DNA of 64,000 nucleotides from DATFVA01 sp963815785 (GCA_963815785.1 CAWFHZ010000008.1:124001-188000), one strand, 5' to 3'; positions 9,532 to 19,710 are shown, counted from the first letter of the stretch. The notes: a model not told the origin generated them from the sequence alone. A program made the numbers and translations.

Positions 9532-10221
9532 TTATTTATGGGTTGACTTGACTATAATATCAGTAAACCACACTCTGAACTTATTCCCCGGACCATTGTG
9601 ATCTGTAGAAATTGTAATACCATTAAAATTTTTATTCCCTTCCCAGGTTGACGGTCTACCTTTTTCTTCATTTCCTCCCGGTCTGTATATCCACTCCTTA
9701 ATCATATTGTTTTTGTCAAGAAAGAGGACAAAAGCATCATTCGGTGTATATCCAACATTATTCTGATACTGCACTATTAGCGATCTGGCTTTAGTGTGAC
9801 TAATAGGACAGTCTTTCATTCCTTGATCTTTTATACTAACATTATCATCCCAAATAAGATGAAATGGAAATAAAAGCCAATATGAATCATTGATGAATCT
9901 TTTATCAACAAAGGTTAAAAATTTATCATTTGAATCCATTTTATTTCTGTTGTAACTGATAGTCGTATCTTTTCCATTTTGATCAGGTCCGTTATATTCC
10001 ACCAATCCTGTTTTCGTTTCCCATCTCCAGTTTCTTTTGGTATTCATTTTTTCATTTTTCACATTAAATGTAAAGCTAATAGAGGTAATGCCGGAAAAAG
10101 CATTGACTCCATAATTCGAAGCAATAATTTTAGTAAGGGAAGCTGTATCTTTAGAATCCTGAGGAATTGAAGTGGAAGAAAATGAAAATATTAAAATAAT
10201 AATGCCAATTATATATTTCAT
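9532..10221 (-). CDS. Secreted hypothetical protein
   Basis: The 229-residue protein has an N-terminal signal peptide (hydrophobic to about residue 19). The rest alternates short beta-strands, with many Trp and Tyr residues and paired strands such as RNWRWETKTG and ARSLIVQYQN. This resembles, without proving, the LolA-like half-barrel folds common among uncharacterised secreted Bacteroidota proteins. No catalytic motif is visible. It is divergent from the secreted alpha-glucosidase across a 194-base gap, which may hold both promoters. Confidence 0.65.
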   Translation of the reverse strand: MKYIIGIIILIFSFSSTSIPQDSKDTASLTKIIASNYGVNAFSGITSISFTFNVKNEKMNTKRNWRWETKTGLVEYNGPDQNGKDTTISYNRNKMDSNDKFLTFVDKRFINDSYWLLFPFHLIWDDNVSIKDQGMKDCPISHTKARSLIVQYQNNVGYTPNDAFVLFLDKNNMIKEWIYRPGGNEEKGRPSTWEGNKNFNGITISTDHNGPGNKFRVWFTDIIVKSTHK

Positions 10222-10415
10222 AAAAATTAACCTGATGGTTGATAGTGAGTAAATATTAATCGTTTCAGAAGTTATCTAACATAGATTTTGAAAATAACTA
10301 ATGGTTTATCCGGCATCACATTGTAATAATGGTTTAGCAATCCTTATTTTTACTGAGTTAATAAAATTTATTATATACAATTTTTGAGAAATTATCTAAT
10401 TAATCCGAACTAAAA

Positions 10416-12848
10416 ATGTTTAAAAAATTATTTTTAATATTGATTATGATATCATCATTGAAACTAACTTTTGGCGGTTTTCAATTTGCTGGAGATGTTC
10501 TGTCATATCAAAAATTTGACGATAGGATAGAATTCAAACTCAGCAATGCATTATTCAATCTCTATCCGGTTGATGAGAACATTATGCGGTTTAGATTTAC
10601 AAACCAGGATGAATTTTCAAAAGCTCCCTCATATGCTGTTGTTTATAATTCAGCAGTTCCTTATTCATTTTTTGATAATCCCGATTACTACCAGATTTCA
10701 ACTAAAGAATTAATTGTTAGAGTTTCCAAGTCCCCATGCCGTTTGAGTATTTATGATAAAAACATGAACCTCTTAAATGAGGATGAAAAAAATTTTGGAG
10801 TAAGTTTTGATGCGGATGAAGTCAGGTGTTTTAAAACTCTCATTAAAGATGAACTTTTTTACGGACTCGGGGAAAAAACTAAAAACCTGAAAAAGAATGG
10901 GGAACAGTGGACAATGTGGAACTCAGATACACCCGCTTATAATGAAAAAACGGATCCGCTTTATCAATCAATTCCATTTTTTATCGGAGTGAGAAATCAT
11001 AAAGCTTACGGAATTTTCTTTGATAACACGTATAAATCATATTTTAATATGGGGGCAAGCAACGATAGGTTTTACTGGTTTGGTGCTGATAAAGGAGAAC
11101 TTGATTATTATTTTATAAACGGACCTGAAATAAAAAAGGTAATAAATCTTTACACACTTCTTACCGGAAGAATGGAACTTCCCCCGTTGTGGAGTCTTGG
11201 TTACCAGCAAAGTAAATGGAGTTATTACCCTGAATCAGCGGTAAGAACTTTGGCTGAAACATTCCGTAACAAAGAAATTCCCTGTGATGTAATTTATCTT
11301 GATATTCATTACATGAATGGATACAGAGTTTTTACATGGGACAAAGACAGGTTCCCTCAACCTGGAAAAATGTTGTCTGATTTGGCTGTTGATGGATTTA
11401 AAGTAGTAACTATTGTTGATCCCGGAGTAAAAGCAGATACAGAAAGTTACAATGTTGCAAAAGAAGGATTGGAACAAAATTTATTTGTTATGTATCCAGA
11501 TGGGATTGTATATCAGGGTGAAGTATGGCCGGGATGGGCTTACTTTCCGGATTTTTCAAAGAAGGAATCACGGGATTGGTGGGGAAAGAAAAATGCTTTA
11601 TTGTTAAATCAGGGAGTTGCAGGAATATGGAATGATATGAATGAACCTTCAGCGTGGGGACAGGCAATTCCGGATATTCTTCAATTCGATGATAATGGAT
11701 ATGGATCAAATTATAAAAAGATACATAACGTTTATGCACTTGAAATGGCAAAGGCTACTTTTGAAGGAATAAAAAATCAAACTAATACTCGTCCTTTTAT
11801 CTTAACAAGAGCAGGATTTTCAGGTATCCAAAGATATGCCGCAGTGTGGACCGGAGATAATGTTGCAAATGAAGAACATCTTAAACTTGCCTGCACAATG
11901 GTGCAGGGTTTAAGTTTAAGCGGAGTACCATTTTGCGGAAGTGATGTAGGTGGCTTCTTTGATTCTCCTTCACAAAGACTTTATACAAGATGGATGCAGT
12001 TTGGAGCATTTACTCCTTTTTTCAGAGGACATACAATTATTAATACAAGAGATCAGGAACCTTGGGCTTTTGGTGAAGAAGTTGAAAATAATGTAAAAAA
12101 AATAATGAGTCTGCGATATGAATTACTTCCTTTTTTTTACAATGAGTTTTATAACGCATCTCAAACAGGTGTTCCTATTATACGCTCTATGTTTTTAAAT
12201 TACCAGGAAGATAATGAATGTTATACTAACAATGCGCAGTATCAGTTTATGATAGGGGATAATTTATTAGTGGCACCTGTTCTCTCTGAAAATGAAAATT
12301 CTAAAAAACTTTATTTACCGGTAGGTAAGTGGCTTGACTGGTGGAGTAATAGAGTTTACGATGGAAATCAATGGATCTTTGTCGAAGCACCGATTAATAA
12401 AATTCCTTTATTCATTAAAGAAGGTGCGGTAATCCCGATGCAGGAAACTCAGAATTTTGTAGGAGAAAAAAGAATAGAGGAACTAACATTCATAATATTT
12501 CCTGCTGAACATTCTGTGTATAGTTTTTATGAAGATGATGGTAAAACTCTTGATTACAAAAATGGTGAATTTCTGCGAAAAGAATTTACTATAGATAATA
12601 ATTCCGGATTGAAAATATCGATTGTTAATAAAGAAGGAAATTATAATCCGGGAATTAAAACTTATGTATTAAATATATTCAGAGAGAATTTGGTTAAGAA
12701 TATTACTGTAAACGGGAAAAACTTAAATACGATTAAAAGTGCCGAAGATTTTCAAAAAGCTTCTTCTGGATATTACTTCAATGAAATGAATAAATCACTT
12801 TATGTGAAATTTAATACTAAAGCTTCACTCGAAATAGATGTTAAATAA
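10416..12848 (+). CDS. Secreted glycoside hydrolase family 31 alpha-glucosidase
   Basis: The 810-residue protein has a signal peptide (about residues 1-20), an N-terminal beta-sandwich, a (beta/alpha)8 catalytic barrel and C-terminal beta domains, the standard GH31 order and length. The GH31 nucleophile signature WNDMNEPS lies near residue 405, and the acid/base Asp is in VWTGDN near residue 480. Other family elements are GLGEKT near residue 150 and PLWSLGYQQSKWSYY near residue 255. It is expected to release glucose or a related sugar from the non-reducing end of alpha-glucosides outside the cytoplasm. The substrate within GH31 cannot be fixed by eye. A terminator follows. Confidence 0.93.
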   Translation: MFKKLFLILIMISSLKLTFGGFQFAGDVLSYQKFDDRIEFKLSNALFNLYPVDENIMRFRFTNQDEFSKAPSYAVVYNSAVPYSFFDNPDYYQISTKELIVRVSKSPCRLSIYDKNMNLLNEDEKNFGVSFDADEVRCFKTLIKDELFYGLGEKTKNLKKNGEQWTMWNSDTPAYNEKTDPLYQSIPFFIGVRNHKAYGIFFDNTYKSYFNMGASNDRFYWFGADKGELDYYFINGPEIKKVINLYTLLTGRMELPPLWSLGYQQSKWSYYPESAVRTLAETFRNKEIPCDVIYLDIHYMNGYRVFTWDKDRFPQPGKMLSDLAVDGFKVVTIVDPGVKADTESYNVAKEGLEQNLFVMYPDGIVYQGEVWPGWAYFPDFSKKESRDWWGKKNALLLNQGVAGIWNDMNEPSAWGQAIPDILQFDDNGYGSNYKKIHNVYALEMAKATFEGIKNQTNTRPFILTRAGFSGIQRYAAVWTGDNVANEEHLKLACTMVQGLSLSGVPFCGSDVGGFFDSPSQRLYTRWMQFGAFTPFFRGHTIINTRDQEPWAFGEEVENNVKKIMSLRYELLPFFYNEFYNASQTGVPIIRSMFLNYQEDNECYTNNAQYQFMIGDNLLVAPVLSENENSKKLYLPVGKWLDWWSNRVYDGNQWIFVEAPINKIPLFIKEGAVIPMQETQNFVGEKRIEELTFIIFPAEHSVYSFYEDDGKTLDYKNGEFLRKEFTIDNNSGLKISIVNKEGNYNPGIKTYVLNIFRENLVKNITVNGKNLNTIKSAEDFQKASSGYYFNEMNKSLYVKFNTKASLEIDVK

Positions 12849-12857
12849 CACATAATC

Positions 12858-12897
12858 AAAAAGCCCCCGCTATAATGAGCAGGGGCTTTATTTTTTA
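12858..12897 (+). terminator. Terminator after the GH31 gene
   Basis: AAGCCCC-CGCT pairs with AGC-AGGGGCTT and is followed by a T-rich tract (TATTTTTT). It is 10 bases after the stop. The next ~140 bases hold nothing recognisable before the minus-strand repeat remnant. Confidence 0.9.
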
Positions 12898-13042
12898 TAA
12901 TCTCACAGAGAATTAATTTTCATTGAAGGAGACGCTTTTAACAAAAATCTGCGTGGAAATATTTCACATAATTCAAATAAAATGTTCTCGTGATAAAACA
13001 TTTTATAAATACAAACCTGATTTTTAGACATTTAAAAATATA

Positions 13043-13421
13043 TCAAAGTTCAGAGGAGATAAGGTTAAAATTCTTTTCACTTATTAAAGCAGAATTATAG
13101 TAGACTTTGCATTTATAATTCCCAGGGATTCGTTTTTATGGTGTAATAAAAATGGAACTTGAAATTGTATTGGAAATATTTTTTGAACTATACTTAAATG
13201 TTTTCTTATAAAAAGACTTGTTATCAGGTCCAATCCATTCAATTTTTATTTTTGAAGACTTATCTTTTTTAGTTTTTGTATCAACAAAATCTATTACTGC
13301 ATAAACTTTAGCTTTATTTTTTATGGTAAAACTATCTGAAATACCTTTGGCTTCCTTCGTAGCTTTCTTAAACTTTTTACAAAAAAGTATTTTTGCCGAA
13401 ATACCTTTAACAGGTTCTATT
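13043..13421 (-). pseudogene. Third repeat of the adjacent lipoprotein, out of frame and with an internal stop
   Basis: On the minus strand, directly after the lipoprotein stop at 13422, the +1 frame reads a third copy of its repeat: GISAKILF, KAKVYAVIDFVD, IEWIGPDNKSFYKK and KRIPGNYKCKVY match the corresponding blocks of repeats 1 and 2. Removing one A from the A5 run at 13426-13430 joins the two frames smoothly. Inside the copy a TAA at 13136-13138 falls where the other repeats read PGKR or PKYR, after which the same frame continues to a TGA at 13043. It is either the natural C-terminal third of the gene, hidden by sequence errors, or a decaying copy. Confidence 0.7.
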
Positions 13422-14321
13422 TTAATTTTTCTTATCCTCCGGAGATTTCAATAAAAATGATCTCCCGCCAACAAGATTACCATATATATAAACTTTCAAT
13501 TTATATTTCCCGGGTTTTCTATATTTCGGATCAATTGAGACTGAACTATTCAAAACCGGAATGGAATCGTATTGAGTAAGAACAATTTGTTTAGTGTAAA
13601 ACACTGAATCGTGAGGATCAGACCAGGTAAGTTCAGATTCAATCTCGGTTTTTGGGAAAAGATTTCTATTAACCAGATCTACGGATGCGTAAATTCTCCC
13701 TTTATTTTTAAGATAGAATACATCTCCAGTGTCAATTGACATCCTTTTATCTTTATTGTACTTGTCGGCAATAGTTATATCGGCAGAAAGTCTATATGAA
13801 AAATTATTTGAAAATAATTTGAGTGAATCAATATTATATAAAGAAAGGAGAAAATTCTTTTCGGCAATCAGTTCACGAAACAAATAAATTTTGACACTGT
13901 AATTTCCCGAATCTCTTTTCCCCGGTTCAATAGATATAGCACTTTTAATTTCATAAGTTGAATCAGTTTTTGAAATATCAACCCGTTTTTTATAGAATGA
14001 ATTACCTTCAGGATCAATCCAGTCAATGTGCAGCATCAAATCCTTATTCTGGTTCGGATAATGTTTTACAAGTTCCACATAAGCATAAACTTTCGAATTC
14101 TTCCCAATGGTAAATGCATTTGAAGTTAGCGGTAGTTTGGTTTTTGAATCAATTCCTTTAAATAAAATAATTGAAGCTTCAATTCCATTGCTATTCTTGG
14201 GCGGATAATTTGCTGAAAGTTCAGCAATATTGATTACCGGAGTTTCAATCCGGCTTGAACAGTTACTTAATAAAATCACTAACAAAAAAACCGGGAATAT
14301 TTTTAATAATCGCCTGTGCAT
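13422..14321 (-). CDS. Repeat-containing lipoprotein (probably longer than annotated)
   Basis: The 299-residue protein begins with a lipoprotein signal peptide (lipobox LSNC, Cys21). The mature part contains two homologous beta-sandwich-like repeats (about residues 47-160 and 175-290). Each has an alpha/beta opening, an I/YASVDLV-type strand, a WxDPxxxxFYxK/YTK block and a closing GxYxxKIYxF/YxxL block. A third repeat follows in another frame and is probably part of the same protein (restored length about 394 residues to the next stop). The family is not recognised. It is the last gene of the poly-gamma-glutamate run and lies 4 bases after the acyltransferase gene, so envelope or capsule association is likely. 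Confidence 0.75.
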   Translation of the reverse strand: MHRRLLKIFPVFLLVILLSNCSSRIETPVINIAELSANYPPKNSNGIEASIILFKGIDSKTKLPLTSNAFTIGKNSKVYAYVELVKHYPNQNKDLMLHIDWIDPEGNSFYKKRVDISKTDSTYEIKSAISIEPGKRDSGNYSVKIYLFRELIAEKNFLLSLYNIDSLKLFSNNFSYRLSADITIADKYNKDKRMSIDTGDVFYLKNKGRIYASVDLVNRNLFPKTEIESELTWSDPHDSVFYTKQIVLTQYDSIPVLNSSVSIDPKYRKPGKYKLKVYIYGNLVGGRSFLLKSPEDKKN

Positions 14322-14325
14322 TTCA

Positions 14326-15438
14326 TCAGATCATTTTAATTATGAAATTTGAACTTTTCTGTTTCACTTTCCAGAACCACATCGAGAGGAATAACATTAC
14401 AGTCAAAAGAATTGCAGCACCGGTTAAGGTCTCGGGTAATTCACCAATGCGGTAAAATAAATCGAGGCGTTTGGAGAAGACTCCCAGCAAAGCAATATGC
14501 ATACAATAAAAGAAAAGCGGAACTTTACCCACGATTCCCATAACATCTAAAACTTTTGAAATATATTTATTTAAAATGATCAGAAGACCCACACCGGTAA
14601 CGACACTGGCAAAAAACCAGATGTTGAAATAAAGACTTGGCGGATATTTCTGATCGAGAAAAAAAGAATATGAACCAAACTCAGAAAAGGGGAATATGTT
14701 TCCATATCCTCTGGCAAGCCTTATTGCAATAGCAATAGAGAAGGCAAATACTGCTACTCCAAAACTCATCAATACTTTTTGTTTATCGGTTTGCCAGGCT
14801 TTTAGCCATCCATTTGCCATTACGGATCCAAGGATAGCTACAGCAAACCATGGTATAACCGGATATTTGTTAAATTCGCCCGCGTCAACAAAAGTCTGCA
14901 TAATAGCCATTTGCCAGGAATTATTCGGATCGTAGTGTATTTGAAGAAGGAGTGGATGAAGCAGTAAAATGATAACAGCAATGATTAATCTATACTCCCA
15001 TTTAAGATGAATAATAAAAGACAACAGAATCATCGACATTCCAATGGTAGATATTATTCCAAGATGTAAAGGATCGAATCGTGCGAATCCACTCCACGAA
15101 GAATTAACCCATGTCATTTGAAGAAGAATAAGAAATAAACTTCGTTTTATAAAGTACCATCTTATCTCACTATTAGATGATCCTTTTTCTTTTCTCTTAC
15201 CGAATGAATACCAGACCATTGCTCCATTCATCATCAGGAATCCCGGCGCACACAAATAACTGGAGTACCTTAATATAAATTGTCCCCAGGATGAGAATAA
15301 AGGATCAGCAGGGTCAAGATATTTCCATATTGAATTAAGGTAATAGGAGCTATGATCGAGAAGCATAAGTATTACAATAAATCCACGGAACTGATCAATG
15401 AATTCAAATCGTTTTGGTTTTGAAGTAGTTTTTATCAA
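14326..15438 (-). CDS. HGSNAT/DUF1624-like membrane acyltransferase
   Basis: This 370-residue polytopic membrane protein has about 8-10 helices. The N-terminus, RFEFIDQFRGFIVILMLLDH, matches the opening of the DUF1624 / heparan-alpha-glucosaminide N-acetyltransferase catalytic family, where the conserved histidine after the first helix is implicated in acetyl transfer across the membrane. LHLGIISTIGMSM near residue 125 and PVIPWFAVAILG near residue 195 are further family blocks. It lies between the LVIVD-repeat lipoprotein and the repeat lipoprotein, in the minus-strand run that begins with pgsB. It could acylate a cell-surface polymer; no substrate is shown. Confidence 0.78.
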   Translation of the reverse strand: MIKTTSKPKRFEFIDQFRGFIVILMLLDHSSYYLNSIWKYLDPADPLFSSWGQFILRYSSYLCAPGFLMMNGAMVWYSFGKRKEKGSSNSEIRWYFIKRSLFLILLQMTWVNSSWSGFARFDPLHLGIISTIGMSMILLSFIIHLKWEYRLIIAVIILLLHPLLLQIHYDPNNSWQMAIMQTFVDAGEFNKYPVIPWFAVAILGSVMANGWLKAWQTDKQKVLMSFGVAVFAFSIAIAIRLARGYGNIFPFSEFGSYSFFLDQKYPPSLYFNIWFFASVVTGVGLLIILNKYISKVLDVMGIVGKVPLFFYCMHIALLGVFSKRLDLFYRIGELPETLTGAAILLTVMLFLSMWFWKVKQKSSNFIIKMI

Positions 15439-15487
15439 AATATGATTACCCGAAATTATTTATGCCTACTAATCTCATAACATATTG

Positions 15488-16505
15488 CTAAGGAATTGAA
15501 ATGATAATTAATCCTTCATCTTCATCTGCCACATAGATATATTTATCATCAGCGGTAACTCCCTTTGCATATTTGGTTTGAACAGTTCCGATTCGTACAG
15601 GATTAGTTGGATTTGAAACATCAATTATCTGTAACCCTCTTTGTTCAGTTGTTATATATATCTTATTGTTTTGATAATAAACTTCTTTTGCATAACCCCC
15701 TGTATCGAAGCTTCCTACAAGCTTTATGTTTGAAGAGTCGGAGTAATCAACTATTGCAAGTCCCCCTGTGCCCGAAGCAACATAAGCTGTTTTCATTTCA
15801 GGATTGATTGTAACATTTTCAGCATAGCCGGCTATATCAACAAGCTTAACCATTGGGTATTCACCATTCCCGTTCTGCAGTTCAGATATATCAAAGAATG
15901 CAAGTCCTGTTTGTCCGCAAGCCACAATTGCATAAGAACTATCAGGTGTTGCCGCGATTCCCTGAGCATAACCAGGAGTAAGCATAACTCCTCTTATATC
16001 CGGTTCGAGAGGATAACTGATTTCCGCAATCCTTACACCCTCTTCACTGATAGCTATAAATAAAAAATTGTTGAAGAAACCAAAATCTTTTACAGGGCTG
16101 ATACTGCGGTTATTAACTTCAAAAACCGGGTTATATGGATCAGCCACACTTACTGATGTGATTCCGAAACCGCCTGTTGCCAGATAAATTATGCTGTCAC
16201 GCATAGCAAGTTTATAGGAGTAACCTCTGATTCCGATGCTAAGTGCAGTAATAGCTTGAGGGTGTGAAGGATCAGATGCATTCAAGCACCATTAGTCCGC
16301 CTTCCCCCTGCGCTATGTATACAATAGAATCTTTTATTATCACATCCTGTGCAAAAGCTGTAACGGCGCATTTACCAAGAATTTTATAACCACCATCTCC
16401 TCCCAGAATCGATTCCGGATCATTCGGTGTGCCGCATCCTGCCAGGAACCCCACTATTGTTAAAAGTAAAATTATATATATTTTTTTCATTTTATTTTTC
16501 CTCAA
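15488..16505 (-). CDS. LVIVD-repeat lipoprotein, interrupted by a one-base frameshift
   Basis: Two reading frames (15488-16285 and 16272-16505) together encode one protein of about 338 residues. The 5' frame gives a lipoprotein signal peptide (lipobox LAGC) and the first repeat, ending GGLMVLE. The 3' frame resumes with NASDPSHPQAI. Removing one A at 16281-16282 gives GGLMVLDASDPSHP, which matches the later repeat GLQIIDVSNPTNP. The rest is at least five LVIVD repeats (about 42 residues each), predicted to form a beta-propeller that binds ligands or proteins outside the cell. It lies just downstream of the outer-membrane barrel gene. It is annotated as one gene; true disruption is the alternative. 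Confidence 0.8.
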
Positions 16506-16507
16506 AT

Positions 16508-17638
16508 TTAAAATTCTAATTTATAATTGATTTTTATTCCTGCCCGGTATTGTTCGTAACTTTTTTCATCAGAAATATATTCTGCGTTAGCTTCAACAGG
16601 TGTTCCGGTTTTTCTTCCCATTAAAGAATAGAAAATATCCAATTCTATATTAGCTGGCAGATTTAAATTATAAGTAACGGATACATCGTAATTTTTATCA
16701 AATCTTCCTGCATGAATCGGATCAATTTCATAAAAATGATTTGTTGTATAAAAGCCTCTATCGTACTCTGCATCTAAACTAATGCTGTTTTTAATCCTGA
16801 GTATATCAGGAAGCTTATAGTTGATTCCTGCAGAAATAATATGTCCGTAGTTATCGGCATCAACATCATCAGAGGTTTGTTTGGTTTCACCGGGTTCATC
16901 ATATCCTTTAGCGGTTGACGTTGTATACATATAACCTACATTAACATTTAATTTTTTTGATAACTGCTGATAAATTTTTAAACCATATAAAAAATCATCA
17001 CTGTCATACTCGGTATTATGCTTATCAAGAAAATATTTTGAAAACGAGAAGTAAGCCCTGACCCTGGTTTTGCTGAAAACATAATGCTGAATCCAGAATG
17101 ATAGATCATTCTTTGAAAATTCATACGGTTGAAATGTAATTGGTGTATAACCGTAGACAGCAATCCAGTCTTCATCCCTGAAATGTCTTACATAAAAGTG
17201 TGGGATGAAAGAATAGGAGAGCATAAAACTGGACTTAGGCAGAAAATATTGTCTCCATCCTAAACTATATCTTTGCCAGTTCTTAATTGTATTGAATGAA
17301 TATTTGCTATAATAAAAATCAAATGACAGATAAGTCTTTAACTTCTTTATAAAATTATTTGAGTATGATATTCCAGCAGAATATTGAACCACAAGATCGT
17401 CGTACCTATTAATATGAAATCGTCCTTCATCTTCTCTGTTAAGAAACCTTTCAATGTATTTATCGGAGTATTTCAGGATATTACTATCATAATAGGGACT
17501 AATTGATAACTCAGTTTCCCAATGCTTTATTTTCTTTTTGGGATTCTCGCTGGCTGAAATAATTGATAATGGCAGAAATGCAAGCAAAATCCAGAGGACA
17601 ATACATTTTTTGCAGAAGCATATTTTGAGAGGATTCAT
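16508..17638 (-). CDS. Outer-membrane beta-barrel protein
   Basis: The 376-residue protein has an N-terminal signal (hydrophobic about residues 12-30, SASE cleavage). About 16 alternating amphipathic strands rich in Tyr and Phe follow (for example TYLSFDFYYSKY, RVRAYFSFSKYF, KLNVNVGYMYTT), and the C-terminal residue is Phe (INYKLEF), the outer-membrane insertion signal. It lies in the pgs run, 5 bases from the periplasmic-protein gene upstream and 2 bases from the LVIVD lipoprotein. Because a Gram-negative cell needs a route for poly-gamma-glutamate through its outer membrane, this is a reasonable channel candidate. That role is inferred from position only. Confidence 0.82.
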   Translation of the reverse strand: MNPLKICFCKKCIVLWILLAFLPLSIISASENPKKKIKHWETELSISPYYDSNILKYSDKYIERFLNREDEGRFHINRYDDLVVQYSAGISYSNNFIKKLKTYLSFDFYYSKYSFNTIKNWQRYSLGWRQYFLPKSSFMLSYSFIPHFYVRHFRDEDWIAVYGYTPITFQPYEFSKNDLSFWIQHYVFSKTRVRAYFSFSKYFLDKHNTEYDSDDFLYGLKIYQQLSKKLNVNVGYMYTTSTAKGYDEPGETKQTSDDVDADNYGHIISAGINYKLPDILRIKNSISLDAEYDRGFYTTNHFYEIDPIHAGRFDKNYDVSVTYNLNLPANIELDIFYSLMGRKTGTPVEANAEYISDEKSYEQYRAGIKINYKLEF

Positions 17639-17643
17639 AAGAT

Positions 17644-18546
17644 TTACTCTTCAAGTTTAACATCTTTTTTGGGGAACAAGACTCTTGCAAGAATTGTATT
17701 TTTATCTTTATCCATCGTTATGATTGTATAAGTATGATTTCCACCGGGAACTTCTATAAAAAATTCTTTCGCTTTCCCCGGCATCTTATCATCTTCATTT
17801 TTATAGGTTGTCACATCAGAAAAGACACTGTTTAAAAGATAGGTATGAATTATCTTTCCATTTTCCCGCAACTGCAGTCTGTAATTAATTCTGCCTTTCA
17901 TACTAAAATGATTTTCAAAGCGTGTTAATATTCTGATAGAAGTAGGTCCGTTAATTTTTATTTTTAGTGGCTTTTTTTGTGAAAAGCGGAAGTAATGAAC
18001 TACATTCTCGTGGGTAACAAGATCAACAGGATCATTAGGAGGAACAGGCGAGAGCATAACCCATTTAACTTTTTTTTCTTTAACCTTTTTAAATTCATAC
18101 CTTACAGCAACTCCAACCTTGCTATTCCCTGTATGGAATTCCAGTGTATGTTCACCCGGGCTCAATTCAATTGATAAATATTTCTTTAAACCCGGAATAC
18201 CATTTTTACTTTCCCGGAATTTATCCTTTTTTGAAACTCCTGTATTAGTAAACCTGATTGCTGTTTCTTTTCCGCCATCAATATTATAGAGAATATTATA
18301 CTCAGTACTTGCAGAAATTTCTTTTAATAGAGCCCTGGTTGTAAGTCTTAATTTTCCAGGACCTTTTATCAAAAGAACGGATTTAACATCATGATTTAAT
18401 AAATAGTATTTTTTTTGTTTTTCTTTTTCAATTACTATTATTTTGTCCCTCGTATCCAATGGTCTTAAAACTCTTGATTGTGACAGTGACATATCGGGTT
18501 TAAAACTGATAATAACTAAAAGAATTATTGTAAAATATTTTGTCAT
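17644..18546 (-). CDS. Periplasmic protein with an internal duplication
   Basis: The 300-residue protein has an N-terminal signal peptide (cleavage near LSQS, residue 23). It contains two copies of a beta-rich module. The first holds LIKGPGKLRLTTR, a YNILYNI strand and LSPGEHTLEF; the second holds KINGPTSIRILTR, INYRLQL and VPGGNHTYTI. The G-P-x-x-x-R-x-x-T-R block suggests a carbohydrate- or polymer-facing beta-sandwich, but no named family is recognised. It lies between pgsW and the outer-membrane barrel, so a periplasmic bridge in polymer export is a testable idea. Confidence 0.75.
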   Translation of the reverse strand: MTKYFTIILLVIISFKPDMSLSQSRVLRPLDTRDKIIVIEKEKQKKYYLLNHDVKSVLLIKGPGKLRLTTRALLKEISASTEYNILYNIDGGKETAIRFTNTGVSKKDKFRESKNGIPGLKKYLSIELSPGEHTLEFHTGNSKVGVAVRYEFKKVKEKKVKWVMLSPVPPNDPVDLVTHENVVHYFRFSQKKPLKIKINGPTSIRILTRFENHFSMKGRINYRLQLRENGKIIHTYLLNSVFSDVTTYKNEDDKMPGKAKEFFIEVPGGNHTYTIITMDKDKNTILARVLFPKKDVKLEE

Positions 18547-18555
18547 AGTTGATAC

Positions 18556-19710
18556 TTAAAGTTCCGTTAATTCATGATGTTGGTATTTTGTTGTCTCCAT
18601 TTTTGTATTAGCTGTTACAAGCTCGGTTCCAAGACGGTGTCTTCTTCTTTCAAGCATCAGTATTGCAGAAATAAAAGCCAGGAGTATGATTGTAATAATT
18701 ATTGTGAGAGTAACATTATACTGTTTCTGGATAAATATTTCACCCTCGCCGGGTTGGGGCAGTGGTGAAGGACTGACGGGCAGTCCGTATTTATTTGCAA
18801 GCTGAGTTATATTCAGAAGATGAATAAACGGGATATTCTCTTCAGACATTCTAACAAGTACACCTTTAATCGGAAAATTCATTATTCTCAGAGGCGGTGA
18901 GAATCCGCTAGGAATAAACTGGTAATTTTCTGTTGAACCGATGCTTGCAATTCCTCCTCCAACATTTATAAACAACTTAATCGGTTTTTTAGAATGCTTT
19001 CTGTAAATGTTTAATCGTTTTTCAATACTGTTTTCAAGATATTCTTCATTTATAAATTCAATTTTATTTCTTTCGACGGCTGCATGGATAAGTTCCCTGC
19101 CTTCAGGACTTAATCCGCGTCCACGATCGAGACCGCCCCCTGTTGATGCCGCTACAGATTTATACTTAAATAATTTTGCTTCATACAGGTTTCTTTCCAT
19201 ATCAAGCCAGGTGAAATAAGGATCGTTTGCACCCCAGTTTGATGCTCCTACCGAAGTTATTATAACGGGTTTTATTTTTAGAGCCTGCAATGCCGAATGC
19301 ACAGCTATATTTAATCCGGGAAAAGATCCTGTAAATGAAACAGCCACGACATCATTTTGTTTAATATCAGCTTCTTTTAACATATCTACTACTACAGCTG
19401 CAAAATTAGGATTTAACGAAGTCAGCTTCGCTTCAATATAACCGCGGTCTGTAGTAATAGGCGTAATATCCTGTCCGATTAAGGCTGTTCTGTTAGGATC
19501 ATTAACAGCGTCTATGAAAACACCTTTATCCAACCTTTGTTCCTTTAAGAATTTACAGGCTTTCATCGCCAGTGTTGAAGCCTCGAGTTTTTCTTCATAC
19601 CATTTTCGTTTAACATCAACTTTATAAAATTCAACTGCAAGCAACCCCAGCAAAGCCATCAACGTTAGAAAGCTTAAAACCCAAATTGAAGCCGCATGAA
19701 AATTTTTCAA
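18556..19710 (-). CDS. pgsW: Poly-gamma-glutamate system protein PgsW
   Basis: The 384-residue protein has one N-terminal membrane helix (about residues 8-27), a large extracytoplasmic domain and a second helix near residue 335, followed by a short charged tail. The sequence fits the PgsW family, which occurs with PgsB and PgsC in genomes lacking the usual PgsA/CapA. Family-like blocks include VSFTGSFPGLN near residue 124, TSVGASNWGAN near residue 153, STGGGLDRGRG near residue 190 and NVGGGIASIGS near residue 249. It is the third gene of the pgs set, and no capA-like metallophosphatase is seen in the window. A Pro-rich linker (PSPLPQPGEGE) precedes the second helix. Confidence 0.85.
   Translation of the reverse strand: MKNFHAASIWVLSFLTLMALLGLLAVEFYKVDVKRKWYEEKLEASTLAMKACKFLKEQRLDKGVFIDAVNDPNRTALIGQDITPITTDRGYIEAKLTSLNPNFAAVVVDMLKEADIKQNDVVAVSFTGSFPGLNIAVHSALQALKIKPVIITSVGASNWGANDPYFTWLDMERNLYEAKLFKYKSVAASTGGGLDRGRGLSPEGRELIHAAVERNKIEFINEEYLENSIEKRLNIYRKHSKKPIKLFINVGGGIASIGSTENYQFIPSGFSPPLRIMNFPIKGVLVRMSEENIPFIHLLNITQLANKYGLPVSPSPLPQPGEGEIFIQKQYNVTLTIIITIILLAFISAILMLERRRHRLGTELVTANTKMETTKYQHHELTEL

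Noticed and set aside
18720..18790. Pro-rich PSPLPQPGEGE stretch in PgsW as an inserted palindromic repeat element
   Set aside because: The DNA shows only a weak inverted repeat, and a proline-rich linker before the second membrane helix is a sufficient explanation.
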